DNA of 64,000 nucleotides, from the NCBI GenBank assembly GCA_001632435.1, contig KV423941.1:130246-194245 (forward strand), given 5' to 3'. This DNA is from Calocera cornea HHB12733 (Eukaryota; Basidiomycota; Dacrymycetes; Dacrymycetales; Dacrymycetaceae). Under the pieces are notes generated by a model. That model searched no databases, was not told where the DNA came from, and was given only the letters and a program-made list of their open reading frames with translations. Every line of letters starts with the position of its first letter. Position 1 is the first letter of the stretch. Below are positions 24,459 to 34,270 of the stretch, one piece after another. The position numbers were made by a program, and so were the translations under genes.

Positions 24459-26286
24459 CTACGTTTGAGCGCCCTGCTGCTGGGAGACGTCGAGGAACGC
24501 ATTGTAGGCGTCGAGCGCCTTTTCCCAGACGTCGGCCATCCCTTCGCGGTCGTTGACGTCCTTTTCGGCCGACAGCAAAGACGATAACCATCCCTCTTGA
24601 TCGCCCTTGAGAGGGCAGTCCGGCGGCTCCACGGCTACGTAAGGCATGTTGAGGGGTCGTGAGGTCGAGCGATGGGAGAGCAATCTCGGATCTTCCATAT
24701 CGATCCAATCCACGCCATACATCGCCCCCCCTCCTTCATGTTCCGACAGCTGGTAGAGGGCATCGTCCTGCGAGTGCTCGGCGGAATCGACCGGCCTGAT
24801 AGCTTCTTGGGCCTGCTGCTGGTCCATCCATAGAGCGGCGTCGTCTATACCCCGACTACCGTGCTTAACTTGGCCGAAAAACCACATTTGAGCGGGTGAG
24901 CTGCGGCCCCCTTCGGGCAGCCGCATTCGGTGTTGATTCCAAATTGTTCGCCAGAGTTCTGCGTCGCGCCTAATCTTTTCGAGGAAGACGAAGTGCAGCA
25001 GCCAAAGATGCCCTTCGTCGGCTGCATCGAGGCCACAATAAACCTCCAGCAACCCAAAGAACTCTTTCCATTTACCACCGAAGCCTTGCGTAACGTCCAC
25101 CCAGAGGCGCTCTATGCGGATGTTATGGATTGAGCTGTAAAATGAGCAGCGTTAATTTAGCTGGGATGACAGAAAGCTCAAGGCTGACTGACCGTCCCCA
25201 GAGAAAGGAGCCTCGGTTCATCCCGCGCTTTTCTTCCATCCAAGCGGCAATATCTAGGTTCTCTCTGCTGTGGTCGCCGCGGATCCGGGAAGGTGTCCCA
25301 TGATCAGAACAAGCATCTTGGAAGAGCGAAAAGAATGTGTCCTTTCTGTTGTTGATGTTAACAGCCAGACCAACGCAAAGTCGGGAGTATCCGTCAATGA
25401 TCCCATGAATTACGATACCGTATCTTCTAAGGCCTGCATCACACATCAGCATAGCGTCATCCATGTCACTGTTTCTTCTGCGCTCACCAAGCTGAGCATC
25501 GATGTGCCACAGTGCGTTGGGACCGGCCACGGAATATGTTCGTCTTTGTATTCCTGGACGCTCGCCCAGGATTCGCGGAACTGTAACCCTTTGTAAAGAG
25601 AGCCTCACGAGTTCTTCGGGTATCTCCACGCCAAGCACACGGAGGCAGGCTGTCATCATGTCTCTCCCAAAATGAGGGAACTGTGTCAGAACGGTTTGCA
25701 GGTGACCGTCAATCTCCTCGTCCGACAAAGTGCATGCAGATTGTTTGCGTGGTAAATGTATGGCGCCATCTTGACCCACTTCTCCTTGAAATGGAGGTAC
25801 ACAGGGCTCGACTAGGCCAAGATCCAAGAGTGCTCGGCGTATGGTCCGCGGTGTAACATCCAGGAGCCTGGCAATCTGGGTCTGGCTGCCGACTTTGAGG
25901 GCTTCCTTAGCCCAGACGGGGTTTAAAACAAGACGTGGCCGTCCTGAGGTTGCTTGCCAGACAGCAGGAACTATGACTCCGGTCACTGATGAATCGGGTT
26001 GGCGCAGGGAATTCTCAACAGCTTCCAGGCCTTGGTTGACAGACTGCAAAGCATCCGTAACTTCTTCCTCTGACAGAATAGCATTAAGCTAAGAACGAGT
26101 CAGTTGTGGGGGTAGGTGCGTGTAGCATAGGTGCCATACCCTTTGCGTCAATAGAAGGAAGTTCTCCCCTAGCTCTTGGGCTCGGCGTAAAACGGGTACG
26201 TCCCCTTGATTCTGTGCAGCCGACTGATGGAGTCTCCGCAGTGTTGTCTCCCAGCTGAGCCGCCAGTGTTGAATGGTGGTGTCCAT
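24459..26286 (-). CDS. DDE integrase/transposase with rve-type core (basidiomycete 'integrase core domain' family)
   Basis: Model: complement(join(24459..25134, 25193..25433, 25488..26088, 26140..26286)), 554 aa, phases exact; the 54-bp intron at 25434-25487 is frame-neutral but removing it restores the conserved core. The N-terminus is alpha-helical. A helix-turn-helix lies at residues about 113-141 ('QIARLLDVTPRTIRRALLDL'). The catalytic core shows D246 ('LWHIDAQ'), 'GIIDGYSRL' at 260-268, D303 ('RIRGDHSREN') and E338 ('RSIHNIRIERLW'), with 34 residues between the second D and the E, as expected for DD-E integrases. The C-terminal part has 'HLWLLHFVFLEKI' and 'WNQHRMRLPEGG'. It should cut and join DNA ends of its element. 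All three acidic residues are present and there is no internal stop. It may correspond to the IS3EU-like group, which I cannot verify. Confidence 0.85.
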
Positions 26287-26314
26287 AACAGTTGAAGCGA
26301 GGGAAAGGAATAAG

Positions 26315-26908
26315 TTACAGCAAAACGGAGGAAGACTGTGATCCCAGTACGCAGGCACTGTTCAAGGCCTGAGCCGGTAGTCCATGCCTCGGCGGCCGAT
26401 GAGCAACCCGCACGTGATAACGCGCGTTGACGTCCCGCACACGGACGCGCAGGTCGGGGTCCCACAGGTGAACATGGAGCTCTACAGTTTGCAGGTCAAC
26501 GTGCGGCTCGACGCCCTGCAGGTTGACGTGGAGCTCGCCGTCCTGCAGGTCGACGTGGAGCTCGCCGTCCTGCAGGTCGACGTGGAGCTCGCCGTCCTGC
26601 AGGTCGACGTGGAGCTCGCNNNNNNNNNNNNNNNNNNNNNNNNNNNNNNNNNNNNNNNNNNNNNNNNNNNNNNNNNNNNNNNNNNNNNNNNNNNNNNNNN
26701 NNNNNNNNNNNNNNNNNNNGACGTGGAGCTCGCCGTCCTGCAGGTCGACGTGGAGCTCGCCGTCCTGCAGGTCGACGTGGAGCTCGCCGTCCTGCAGGTC
26801 GACGTGGAGCTCGCCGTCCTGCAGGTCGACGTGGAGCTCGACGTCCGGCACGTTGTCGCAATACACGGCGACGGAGTGGATAATGTCGATGGAATGCACG
26901 ATACCCAT
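26315..26908 (-). CDS. Repeat-rich reading frame (ELHVDLQDG repeats), interrupted by assembly gap
   Basis: The minus-strand frame begins 'MGIVHSIDIIHSVAVYCDNV' and runs through a 9-aa repeat (D-G-E-L-H-V-D-L-Q) on either side of a 100-N gap. It ends with 'RVRVRDVNARYHVRVAHR'. The plus strand is also open because the repeat unit is 27 bp. I prefer minus because the homologous repeats in the genes at 17256 and 19761 are coding on minus in the matching frame. It may be its own gene or a 5' exon of the integrase, whose ATG is 29 bp away. True length is unknown because of the gap. Confidence 0.4.
   Translation of the reverse strand: MGIVHSIDIIHSVAVYCDNVPDVELHVDLQDGELHVDLQDGELHVDLQDGELHVDLQDGELHVXXXXXXXXXXXXXXXXXXXXXXXXXXXXXXXXXXELHVDLQDGELHVDLQDGELHVDLQDGELHVNLQGVEPHVDLQTVELHVHLWDPDLRVRVRDVNARYHVRVAHRPPRHGLPAQALNSACVLGSQSSSVLL
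26520..26845. repeat. 27-bp tandem repeat array spanning an assembly gap
   Basis: Nearly identical 27-bp units (GTCGACGTGGAGCTCGCC plus GTCCTGCAG) flank the N run on both sides, about four units on each side. The number of units inside the gap is unknown. Outer units at 26460-26530 are more degenerate. Confidence 0.9.
26620..26719. other. Assembly gap (100 N)
   Basis: A run of 100 unknown bases lies exactly inside the 27-bp tandem repeat. The round length suggests a scaffolding placeholder rather than a measured gap. Confidence 0.99.
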
Positions 26909-27001
26909 TTACAGCTCAACGGGAAGCAAGTCGAAACGGGCGAAGATCAACAATACGGAGAGAGCGATGAGAAGCGTGAGAAGTACGGCCAACTATATTG
27001 G

Positions 27002-30000
27002 CTACTCAATTGTGTGGTATCTTCGTCCAGCGATCTCGGAAAATAGAACTGTCTCCAAAGATAACCCCAAGCCATAGTCTCCCAGCTCGTTCGGATGATC
27101 GCGATGGGCCAGAATGGGTATTACGACTTGGGGGTAGCAAGTGACCCATTTGAAGCCTTGTACGGTTTGGCTGAATTTCATCTGAAGCATAGGTCAGACG
27201 GAGGTCGCAGAAGAGATAAATAATCAATACCGATATTGTAGCACCAGGACTACCCCTTGGTGGCAATCTTGCCGAGCCGGTCGCCATTTGCCAAAAAGAG
27301 CGCGCCCGGAAGAGCGGCTCGTAAGCTTCCGTCTCTGAAACGCCCTCCGGCCACTCAAACCAACCGGCTTCGATGGCATCTTCCAGCTGCTGAGGTGGAC
27401 CGCAGCCGAGCAAAAAAGACTCAATGGCGTCCTTGATGCGCCCTTGCAAGATAGGGGAGAGATTGGGTTCATACTGCCAAGTGAGACGCTCCACAACTTG
27501 GCTCGGCCTAGCTAGGCGCTCCATGGCCCAGGCGTGTTTGACGAAGCCACGGACCCCGTCAACGTATTTGCTCTTGATAAGCTGTTCAATGATTGTAAGT
27601 GGGCAGCAGTAGCGTGGGAAATAACATGGACCTCACCTCAATTAGAGAGGTTCCATCCTTGAAGGTGAGATCAAAACCCCGGCGGAAAAAGAGTACTTCA
27701 TCCGGTTCGGGGCGATTGGAGGCAATCGGAAGACTGACTTGAGCAAGCAGATACTGAGACCATTCAGAGGCGAGCTGCGGATCCATCGGGAAGGTGAATT
27801 GCGAATGCTGGGAGCAGTTAGTAGGGAAAGTGTCGAAGGAGATAGAAAGGGTGATTGCTCACAGACAGACCGAGCCTCTGATAGATGTAAATACCTAGAG
27901 CGTACTGCGGGTGATTCTTCTCCTAGCCGCATTGTTCAGACTGGCACAACTGATGCGAAGTTGATATACTTACTAGTGCTTGTTCCGGAGGCAGGAGTCG
28001 TCCACGGCTCCCTATCTTTTTGAACATCTTGATGGCGTCACAGATTTCGGGCTCGAATATACGGAGCGTCGATAATGCCACAGGCCTGTGTCCACCTTGA
28101 AGGATGCACTCCATAAGGGCAGGACTGATCAGCGGTGGCCCTCGCCCTACGAGGCAGATGGAGGCCGCGATCAGGGCACCGTCCACTGCGTACTCGACTT
28201 TCTCATCGAGACTTAGGGGCGCCACTGGTATAGAACCCGTCTGGTCACGCACTCGAAGAGTGTGGAAACCCTCAGCACCAACTGGCATGAAGCGGCCGGT
28301 CTGAGTGCTTTGCAGAAGCGCCAGATTGACCACCTCGCCTGATGGTCCCACGCCCTGACTCAACCCACCACTAATAACGAAGATTGAGATGCTGCGCAAA
28401 GGGTGGGGGAGGACACTCACACAACTATGAAATGATAGGCAGCTAAGAAGTGCAGCCGTTGGTCACTGCCATTAGGATGGCCTTGCAACACCACTGGCCG
28501 CAGGGCCGCCCCCAGCCACTTGCGAAGGCTGATTGCGGCCTCCTCAATAGTCGCGCCACGAATGTTGGGACTTAGCCCGAGCTGTTCCACAATCGTCTTT
28601 GGCCTCAGGGCATTAACAAAGGAGTGAATGGTACAGAAGGACGCCGTTGTCGAGCTGGAAGGTCCAGCCGGTGAACATATCGCTACAGTCACAGATGACG
28701 TGGGCGGAGGTATGGCAGTGTTGACAGTGTTCACAAGAGATCGTGATGCAGAGCGCGGCCCAAGTACAACCTCATCAAGTCTTTCGAGGAGCGACGGGTG
28801 GCGTGAACTGCCCTGAAGCCGATCTTGCGTATGACGCAAAGACTCGGTGCTGAAGCCATGAGAGGAGCGTTGTTGCGTCGTAATGGAGACAGTGGATTGG
28901 CCGGCGGTTCCGTCAGACTGACCAGTCTGGACATTGATTCCTGGTTCGTCCGACACGGTTCTCTGTTGAAGTCGCCCATGTCGCTCAGGGAGTGTGGAGC
29001 CACCAAGGGAAACCTCTCTTTCCGGTACAGCACGAATGGCGGAATGGGACCGATCGGTTGTGGTAATAGAGGAAGCAGGAACATGGTCATTGGATTCCTG
29101 TCATACCCGTGAGTATACAGCTGGAGGTGCATAACAAAGACGAAGGCAAGAACGAAGAAGGCGGTAAGGACGAAGACGAGGACAATGACGAAGCGAAAAG
29201 AACGGGAGAGGACGAACATCATCAGAGACCTCTTCAGTGAGGTCAGTCATGCTATCACGACGCATACGCTGCAGCAGAGGAAACCCTATGGAAGACGGCT
29301 CTCCGTCAACAAGACGCTGCATGTGACCATTTCGAGGAACTGAAGCTTGTGAGCAAGATGGAAGTGCGTGGCAAGGGGAGGATGTACATACCTATGTGCA
29401 GGTCCGGTGCCTCATGCTCCAACTTTCCGCCACACTCCTTCCATAGATCGTGAACGGTCTTGTGTGGCTGACCCTCAATCGAAATGGGTACCACGACCTT
29501 CTTCGCCCCTTTACGTTTGCCCGGCACCCACAAGAGATTGGGGTAGGTCGAATCAGCATGAAGATCCCGAGGGTTGGGGAGGGGAAGGTGGAACTGGCGA
29601 AGAGTCGGCTGAAGGCGGGCGTCAAGATCCATAAGACTGGCGGCCTTCGGTAGCGTGAGCGTTACTACCAGTCCATATTTACGACAACTGGAAGGGCATG
29701 AGTGGAGACCAACAGGTTTGCTTCAGAACGCGTACGTAGCGATGAAGCGATCTCTTGCAACGATGAAGATCTTGTTTTGCTGGCCAAGGCATCAGTCCAG
29801 CTCTGACTAGAAACGCTCTAACCACGAACCTCATCTGCAGAGCTAGAGGACAACGAGTAGAGTCTAAGAATAACATTGATGGTTATGTCGGTCGTAATCT
29901 GCTTCGCCTTTGCCTTGCTACGGCCACCAATAAGGGGAAGGGTGGGACCTTTAGGGAAATGCCGGGCAGCGCTGGTGAAGCGTGCCGTGTTTGCCGCGTT

Positions 30001-30165
30001 TGCTGCTTGAACGGGAGATGGTCGGTTTGAGCCTTCCTCATGCGGAGATAGACTCCAGGCACCATTGTTGAGCGGAGCGGGATTCGGAGACCAAGAATCC
30101 ACCACAGAATTGCGAAATGAGGTACTACGCTGTGGCGTTCTTGGTGAAGCACTTGTCGGCCACAC
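27002..30165 (-). CDS. HECT-like E3 ubiquitin ligase domain protein
   Basis: Phase-consistent exons: 27002..27181, 27231..27581, 27637..27807, 27863..27922, 27974..28370, 28421..29097, 29230..29339, and 29392 to at least 29632 (Met). This gives 728 aa from that Met. More 5' coding probably lies up to about 30165 ('KGPTLPLIGGRSKAKAKQ'), but the join there is unresolved because of an in-frame stop near 29818. The C-terminal half reads as a HECT domain: N-lobe 'GGLSQGVGPSGEVVNLAL', 'AVDGALIAASICLVGRG', 'FTFPMDPQLASEW'. The C-lobe has 'FWQMATGSARLPPRG' and then 'FKWVTCYPQVVIP', where the Cys (about 684) sits at the HECT thioester position. An N-terminal segment has 'YPNLLWVPGKRKGAKKVVVP'. HECT ligases form a Cys-linked ubiquitin intermediate before transfer. 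It lies upstream of the integrase on the same strand; the link is inferred. Confidence 0.7.
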
Positions 30166-30926
30166 GGTAGTATTGCTGGCTTGTTGTCCTACTTAGCGAG
30201 ACAGATGAAGGAGGCTCATGAATGCAGGGGGAATATGGGCTGACCTGGGGCGGGAAGGTCATGATGTTCCTTGAATGGATGATCACAACGGCAAATCTCG
30301 TCCTCTGGAGGTTTGCCCCATTCCATAAATCGAACGGGTCATCCATACTGGAAGCGAAACTCTTGACATGTACATTTTCTGCTCACGTGCACAGAATGAA
30401 GAGCGAAACAATGAGCAGAGAAAGGGGGGCGAGGATCAGGCATCGCAGGCGAGTGAGAGGTAGGATGGAATGAACGACGTCGACGGTTACGAGATGCTGG
30501 TCGACGGTCACGAGATGGACGTCCTCGTGGGGGGCGTCGACGATTTGGTCGATTTGGTCGATTTGGTCGTCGTGGTCGTCGACGTGCGCGTGGTCGTCGT
30601 GCGCGTGGTCGTCGTCGTGCGCGGGAACGTTATCGTCTTCCTGCGGGAGAACACCCGCGCGGAGGGTCTAAAGCTGCAGCGAAAGCTGCTTTGCCGCGGC
30701 TTTGGCGCTGACGCCGCCGCATGGGACTAAGTTTGCTCCCTTCGACGACTTCTGTCCGGTAGACACAACCATAGGTTCGCGTCACAACTGCTTGTGCGCG
30801 TGTGCTAGCGCCCGAGCGCAGTCGGCCATACCTCAACCTTGTTGCGATACGTTGCTTACTAGCTGTGTGAAGGGAACACCGGTCAACTGTTCAGACTGGA
30901 TTGGGTGAGAGACTGGAGTGGAAACG
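30166..30926. promoter_or_regulatory. Divergent region between HECT gene and CCDC25, with GTCGTC simple sequence
   Basis: A TCG/GTC-rich low-complexity tract runs from about 30475 to 30640, including two copies of a GTCGACG-start 21-bp unit. It is open on plus as a Val/Asp-rich frame but lacks gene-like context. The promoters of both flanking genes should lie here. Confidence 0.4.
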
Positions 30927-32107
30927 ATGGTGTTGTTCTACACGTCCACCGGTGCGCCCACTGCCGAATGCTCGACGGGGAGATGCTGAATATCGGGGGG
31001 AGTAGCGGTTGACCCGCCGGTAACGATCTATATGGGGAAGGACAAGGTCGAAAGTGCGCCCCTCTCGTCCCGTCGTCGTGGCGTGTAAGCTGACCGAGAT
31101 TCGCAGACGAGGACCTGATCAAGTACGGCACCGAGAGGGACGTGTGGTTTCACGTGGACAAGCTGTCCTCGGCGCATGTGTACCTGCGGCTCCCAGAAGG
31201 AATGGTCTGGGAAGAGATACCCGCTGCGCTATTGGCGGACTGTGGGCAGCTCGTCAAGGCGAATTCCATTCAGGGTGAGCACCGCTACCACATCCGATAT
31301 CAGGCGACAACGCTGACTCTAATGAAGGGAACAAGCTCAATGACCAAACGGTGATCTACACGCCGTGGGACAACCTCAAGGTGCGCAAACTTCATGCAGC
31401 GTGCCGTGCTCAGAGACTGAATGAGGGCTGCGCCGTTAGAAATCCGGGGACATGGCTGTCGGGCAGGTATCGTTCCATCAACCGAAGAAGGTGCGTTTGC
31501 AATGAAGCATCCTGAACCGCATTGCTGACGTCACATATAGGTGAAGCGAGGTATGTCACGTCGATGAGGGGAATTGTGAAAATGCGTTTGACGTGCTCCG
31601 GCGACAGTACACGTCCCCGCGCGGGAGAACGCCATTGTAAACCGGCTCAATAAAACGAAGGTGGAGCGAGAGGTAGACCACGAGGCCGAGCGACAAGCGC
31701 GGCTCAAGGCGGAGGGACAGGTGCGCAAGAACGCTGCCTTAGAGAAGGTGTGTATCTGCCTTGTACTTGGAATCCTTCAACTGGGGCTCAAACGACAGTG
31801 TAGAAGAAGCAGGAAGCGGAGCTGGCGAAGAAAAGGGCGGAGGAGAAGCAGTCGAAGAGCTACGATGCGTTGTTTACTGAGGAAGCGGGGTATGGCGTTG
31901 ATAAGGAGGGGTATGATCCCGAGGAGGACTTCATGGTGCGCTTCCGAATGAGCCATCTCGACTGTGGGCGTTGGGCCCTGATTTCGTTCCAGTGATTTGC
32001 CCCATGGACGGCATCGATTGTAGGATTTGAAGGTTGTCTCGCTCGGATGGAATGTCGTGAGCATTGACAGGGAAGGAAGCGAGTGTAGTCAGAGAGCCGA
32101 GAACTGA
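30927..32107 (+). CDS. CCDC25 orthologue (NFACT-R/DUF814 domain protein)
   Basis: Nine-exon model: join(30927..30951, 31006..31053, 31107..31274, 31328..31380, 31440..31490, 31541..31550, 31608..31747, 31804..31935, 32024..32107), 236 aa, phases exact. Diagnostic segments are 'MVLFYTSTAVDPPVTIYMGK', 'DVWFHVDKLSSAHVYLRLPE', 'KANSIQGNKLNDQTVIYTPW', 'KSGDMAVGQVSFHQPKK' and 'NRLNKTKVEREVDHEAERQA', followed by a Lys/Glu coiled coil ending 'DPEEDFM'. The NFACT-R domain is the family's conserved core, and the protein is widespread in eukaryotes. Exon 6 is only 10 nt. The last exon is less certain: reading through at 31935 gives an alternative short tail, and animal CCDC25 ends near the equivalent of 'DFM'. 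Confidence 0.88.
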
Positions 32108-32390
32108 TCCCTCTCCTTGAGTGTATGCAGCACCACTGTGGCTGAGTGGATGTTACTAGGGATGGTTCCAATGATAATTGCATCAGCGGTGCAAATGACA
32201 GTTCCAATGACGGTGCAAATGACGTTTCCACGATAGTGTCACTTAACGACGTTGCACACGGCGTTTCCACGGTCAGTTACAACTAGAATGGCGCTATGAG
32301 TCAAGAACGATTCCAAGGACGGTCTCGATCAACGACATTTGTCAGCAGCAACAACGGTTCCGACGTTGAAGGCGCAAGACGTAAAGTTAT
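32100..32390. repeat. Degenerate interspersed repeat (GGTTCCAATGACGGTGCAAATGA-type, written here as two half motifs)
   Basis: Repeated half motifs GTTCCAATGA and CGGTGCAAATGAC recur with changes between 32150 and 32360, just 3' of the minus-strand F-box gene. The same half motifs occur at 50.50-50.66 kb. Confidence 0.55.
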
Positions 32391-32497
32391 CTTCCCATGG
32401 CGCTAACCCGATTTCTGGTATGCAGGACAGCGTGCCTGGTGCTCCATATCGCTTCCAGCTACATTACATACCCCACGAACCTCCGCCTCCCTGCGAG

Positions 32498-34270
32498 TCA
32501 CCCCGCATCCCCGGTCCTCCACACTCTCCTCCAGCTCCCACCCGTCGCATCCTGCGCCTCCGCACCGGCCCAATCCCATCGATACTGCCCGCACTCCAAG
32601 CTCCCTACTTCTCTCGCCAGCGCCCGCTCGAGCTCATACTGCCCTTCGGGACCGTCGGGCATCCCCGCCCCGCCTTGCGTGGCGGACACCCACTGCCCTG
32701 GCCAATCTACCATCTTCACCCTTCCGATCTTCAGCCCCGCGGCTCGCCGTTTCGCCGCCAGCTCGGTAAGAGGGCGAATATGCGTCGGCGTGGCCCATGC
32801 GAGGGATTCGAGCGCCTGCAGCTTGGGGCAAAGCCAGCCATACGTAGGCTCGCGAATTGAGGTGGTACGCGTCCAACGGACAGGTTGGGGCTTGCTGAGC
32901 TGCTCGATAAGCCCGATGTAGTCCGCTTCGTCCACCGCGCTCCACTGGCGCTCAAACACGAGCTGCAGCGTTTCCAAGTCAGGGAGGTGGGGGAGGATGC
33001 GGTCCAAGCTGCCCATGATGCCGCCCTTGATACCGAGCGTGCGGAGGGGTGGATGCTGCCCGTCTACCGCAGTAGAGGCTTCCAGGAAACCGAGGACGTC
33101 CGCGACATAGTCTTCGCTCTGCCCGGGATTTTGCAGGCGCGAGAGAACATCGACACCGAGTCGCTCCAGCTTGGGCGCCACAAGCTGCGCGAATGGGAGA
33201 TGCGGGGAGACGCTGGTGGTTGTGCACTTGATGCGGCGTAATTCGGGGAGAAGAAGGCGCTCGTCCGCTGCGGGTGGGTTGAGGTCCGGCTGCGGAAGCA
33301 GCATCATGTGCAGATCTTCAAGTGCTGGAGTGCACCTCAGAAGGGCTAGCAGACGCGCCGGGGAGAACTGGCTCCCGCGGTTGAGCGTAAGATGCAGTCG
33401 ACGGCAGCTGAGTAGTCCTGTATAGTCGGGTTGGTACATGCGGGGTAGAGGAACTGAATGTAGCTCGACGTCCTCCAGCTGGGGCAAGTTGAGCGCCAGC
33501 AGCTGTTCCACGGTTACACGAGCGTCTACGTCGCTGACGGTGTGCACTAGGCTAAGTCGGAGCCGGCGTAAAACGCCCGCTGTGCGGTCGACGCACGGAA
33601 CGACGGCGGAGAGCGAGTCGCTGTTCGATGTGTGGACGGACAGAATCAGCTCGGCAACGCGGTCGTGGCACGTGCGTAAGTACTCTTGCACCATCGTCTG
33701 TGCACCTGGAAGGGCGGGAAGATGCATGTCCACATTGAGCAAGGCGTGCTTGGATCGGTCCAGATTACAGATGTACATGGTGCTCAGAGCCTTGGCACTA
33801 CCATACCAGGGATGAATGGGATCCGAATCGTCGTCCGCCAAATACTTCGGGTTGGCGAATCGGACGTAGGTCCACAAGCTGGCGGTGTCCAGTGCTATAG
33901 CCCGCCACCGACGAGAGACGCGCGAAACGAGCCGAGAGAAACCACTTCCGAGGGCAAAAATGCGGTGCTCCAGAAGCTGGCTGTCGTGCCCTTCCTGGAA
34001 GATAAGACGAAGAATGTCGTCGGGAAGGCGAGATAGCGGCGACAGGGCATCATTCCTCTTCTCCTCAAGCTCCTGAAGGCGTCGGTGAAGAGTTGACTCT
34101 AGTTCGTGCACTTGGAAAATCGTCGCGAAGACGTCAGGAACAAGACCGTCTGGAGAACGCGTCAAGCGAGACGGTCCCAAGCGCTGCAGGGTATCACGGA
34201 GGCTTGTGCAGAGGTCGATAGCATGCGATAACAGGGCAGCGCGCTCCGTGGGGTGCTGGTTACCGCCCAT
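32498..34270 (-). CDS. F-box/LRR-like protein (copy 1, intact)
   Basis: Single-exon frame of 590 aa from ATG 34270. The N-terminus 'AALLSHAIDLCTSLRDTLQR' is a helix, followed by a short coiled coil ('HRRLQELEEKRNDALSP'). An F-box-like 'SRLPDDILRLIFQEGHDS' lies at about 95-112 and continues 'SRLVSRVSRRWRAIALDTAS'. The rest has LRR-like spacing of Leu-rich segments ('LLALNLPQLEDVELHSVPLP', 'CTPALEDLHMMLLPQ', 'LPDLETLQLVFERQW'). Basidiomycetes carry large families of such proteins, presumed SCF adaptors. It is clearly paralogous along its whole length to the copy at 43768, which lies in the opposite orientation. Confidence 0.85.
   Translation of the reverse strand: MGGNQHPTERAALLSHAIDLCTSLRDTLQRLGPSRLTRSPDGLVPDVFATIFQVHELESTLHRRLQELEEKRNDALSPLSRLPDDILRLIFQEGHDSQLLEHRIFALGSGFSRLVSRVSRRWRAIALDTASLWTYVRFANPKYLADDDSDPIHPWYGSAKALSTMYICNLDRSKHALLNVDMHLPALPGAQTMVQEYLRTCHDRVAELILSVHTSNSDSLSAVVPCVDRTAGVLRRLRLSLVHTVSDVDARVTVEQLLALNLPQLEDVELHSVPLPRMYQPDYTGLLSCRRLHLTLNRGSQFSPARLLALLRCTPALEDLHMMLLPQPDLNPPAADERLLLPELRRIKCTTTSVSPHLPFAQLVAPKLERLGVDVLSRLQNPGQSEDYVADVLGFLEASTAVDGQHPPLRTLGIKGGIMGSLDRILPHLPDLETLQLVFERQWSAVDEADYIGLIEQLSKPQPVRWTRTTSIREPTYGWLCPKLQALESLAWATPTHIRPLTELAAKRRAAGLKIGRVKMVDWPGQWVSATQGGAGMPDGPEGQYELERALAREVGSLECGQYRWDWAGAEAQDATGGSWRRVWRTGDAG

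Noticed and set aside
26520..26845. Possible CRISPR array
   Set aside because: Units are contiguous 27-bp tandem repeats with no spacers, in a eukaryotic coding context.
26384..27046. Plus-strand frame through the 27-bp repeat
   Set aside because: The repeat length is a multiple of three, so both strands are open. The homologous repeats elsewhere are coding on minus in the matching frame. Not fully excluded.
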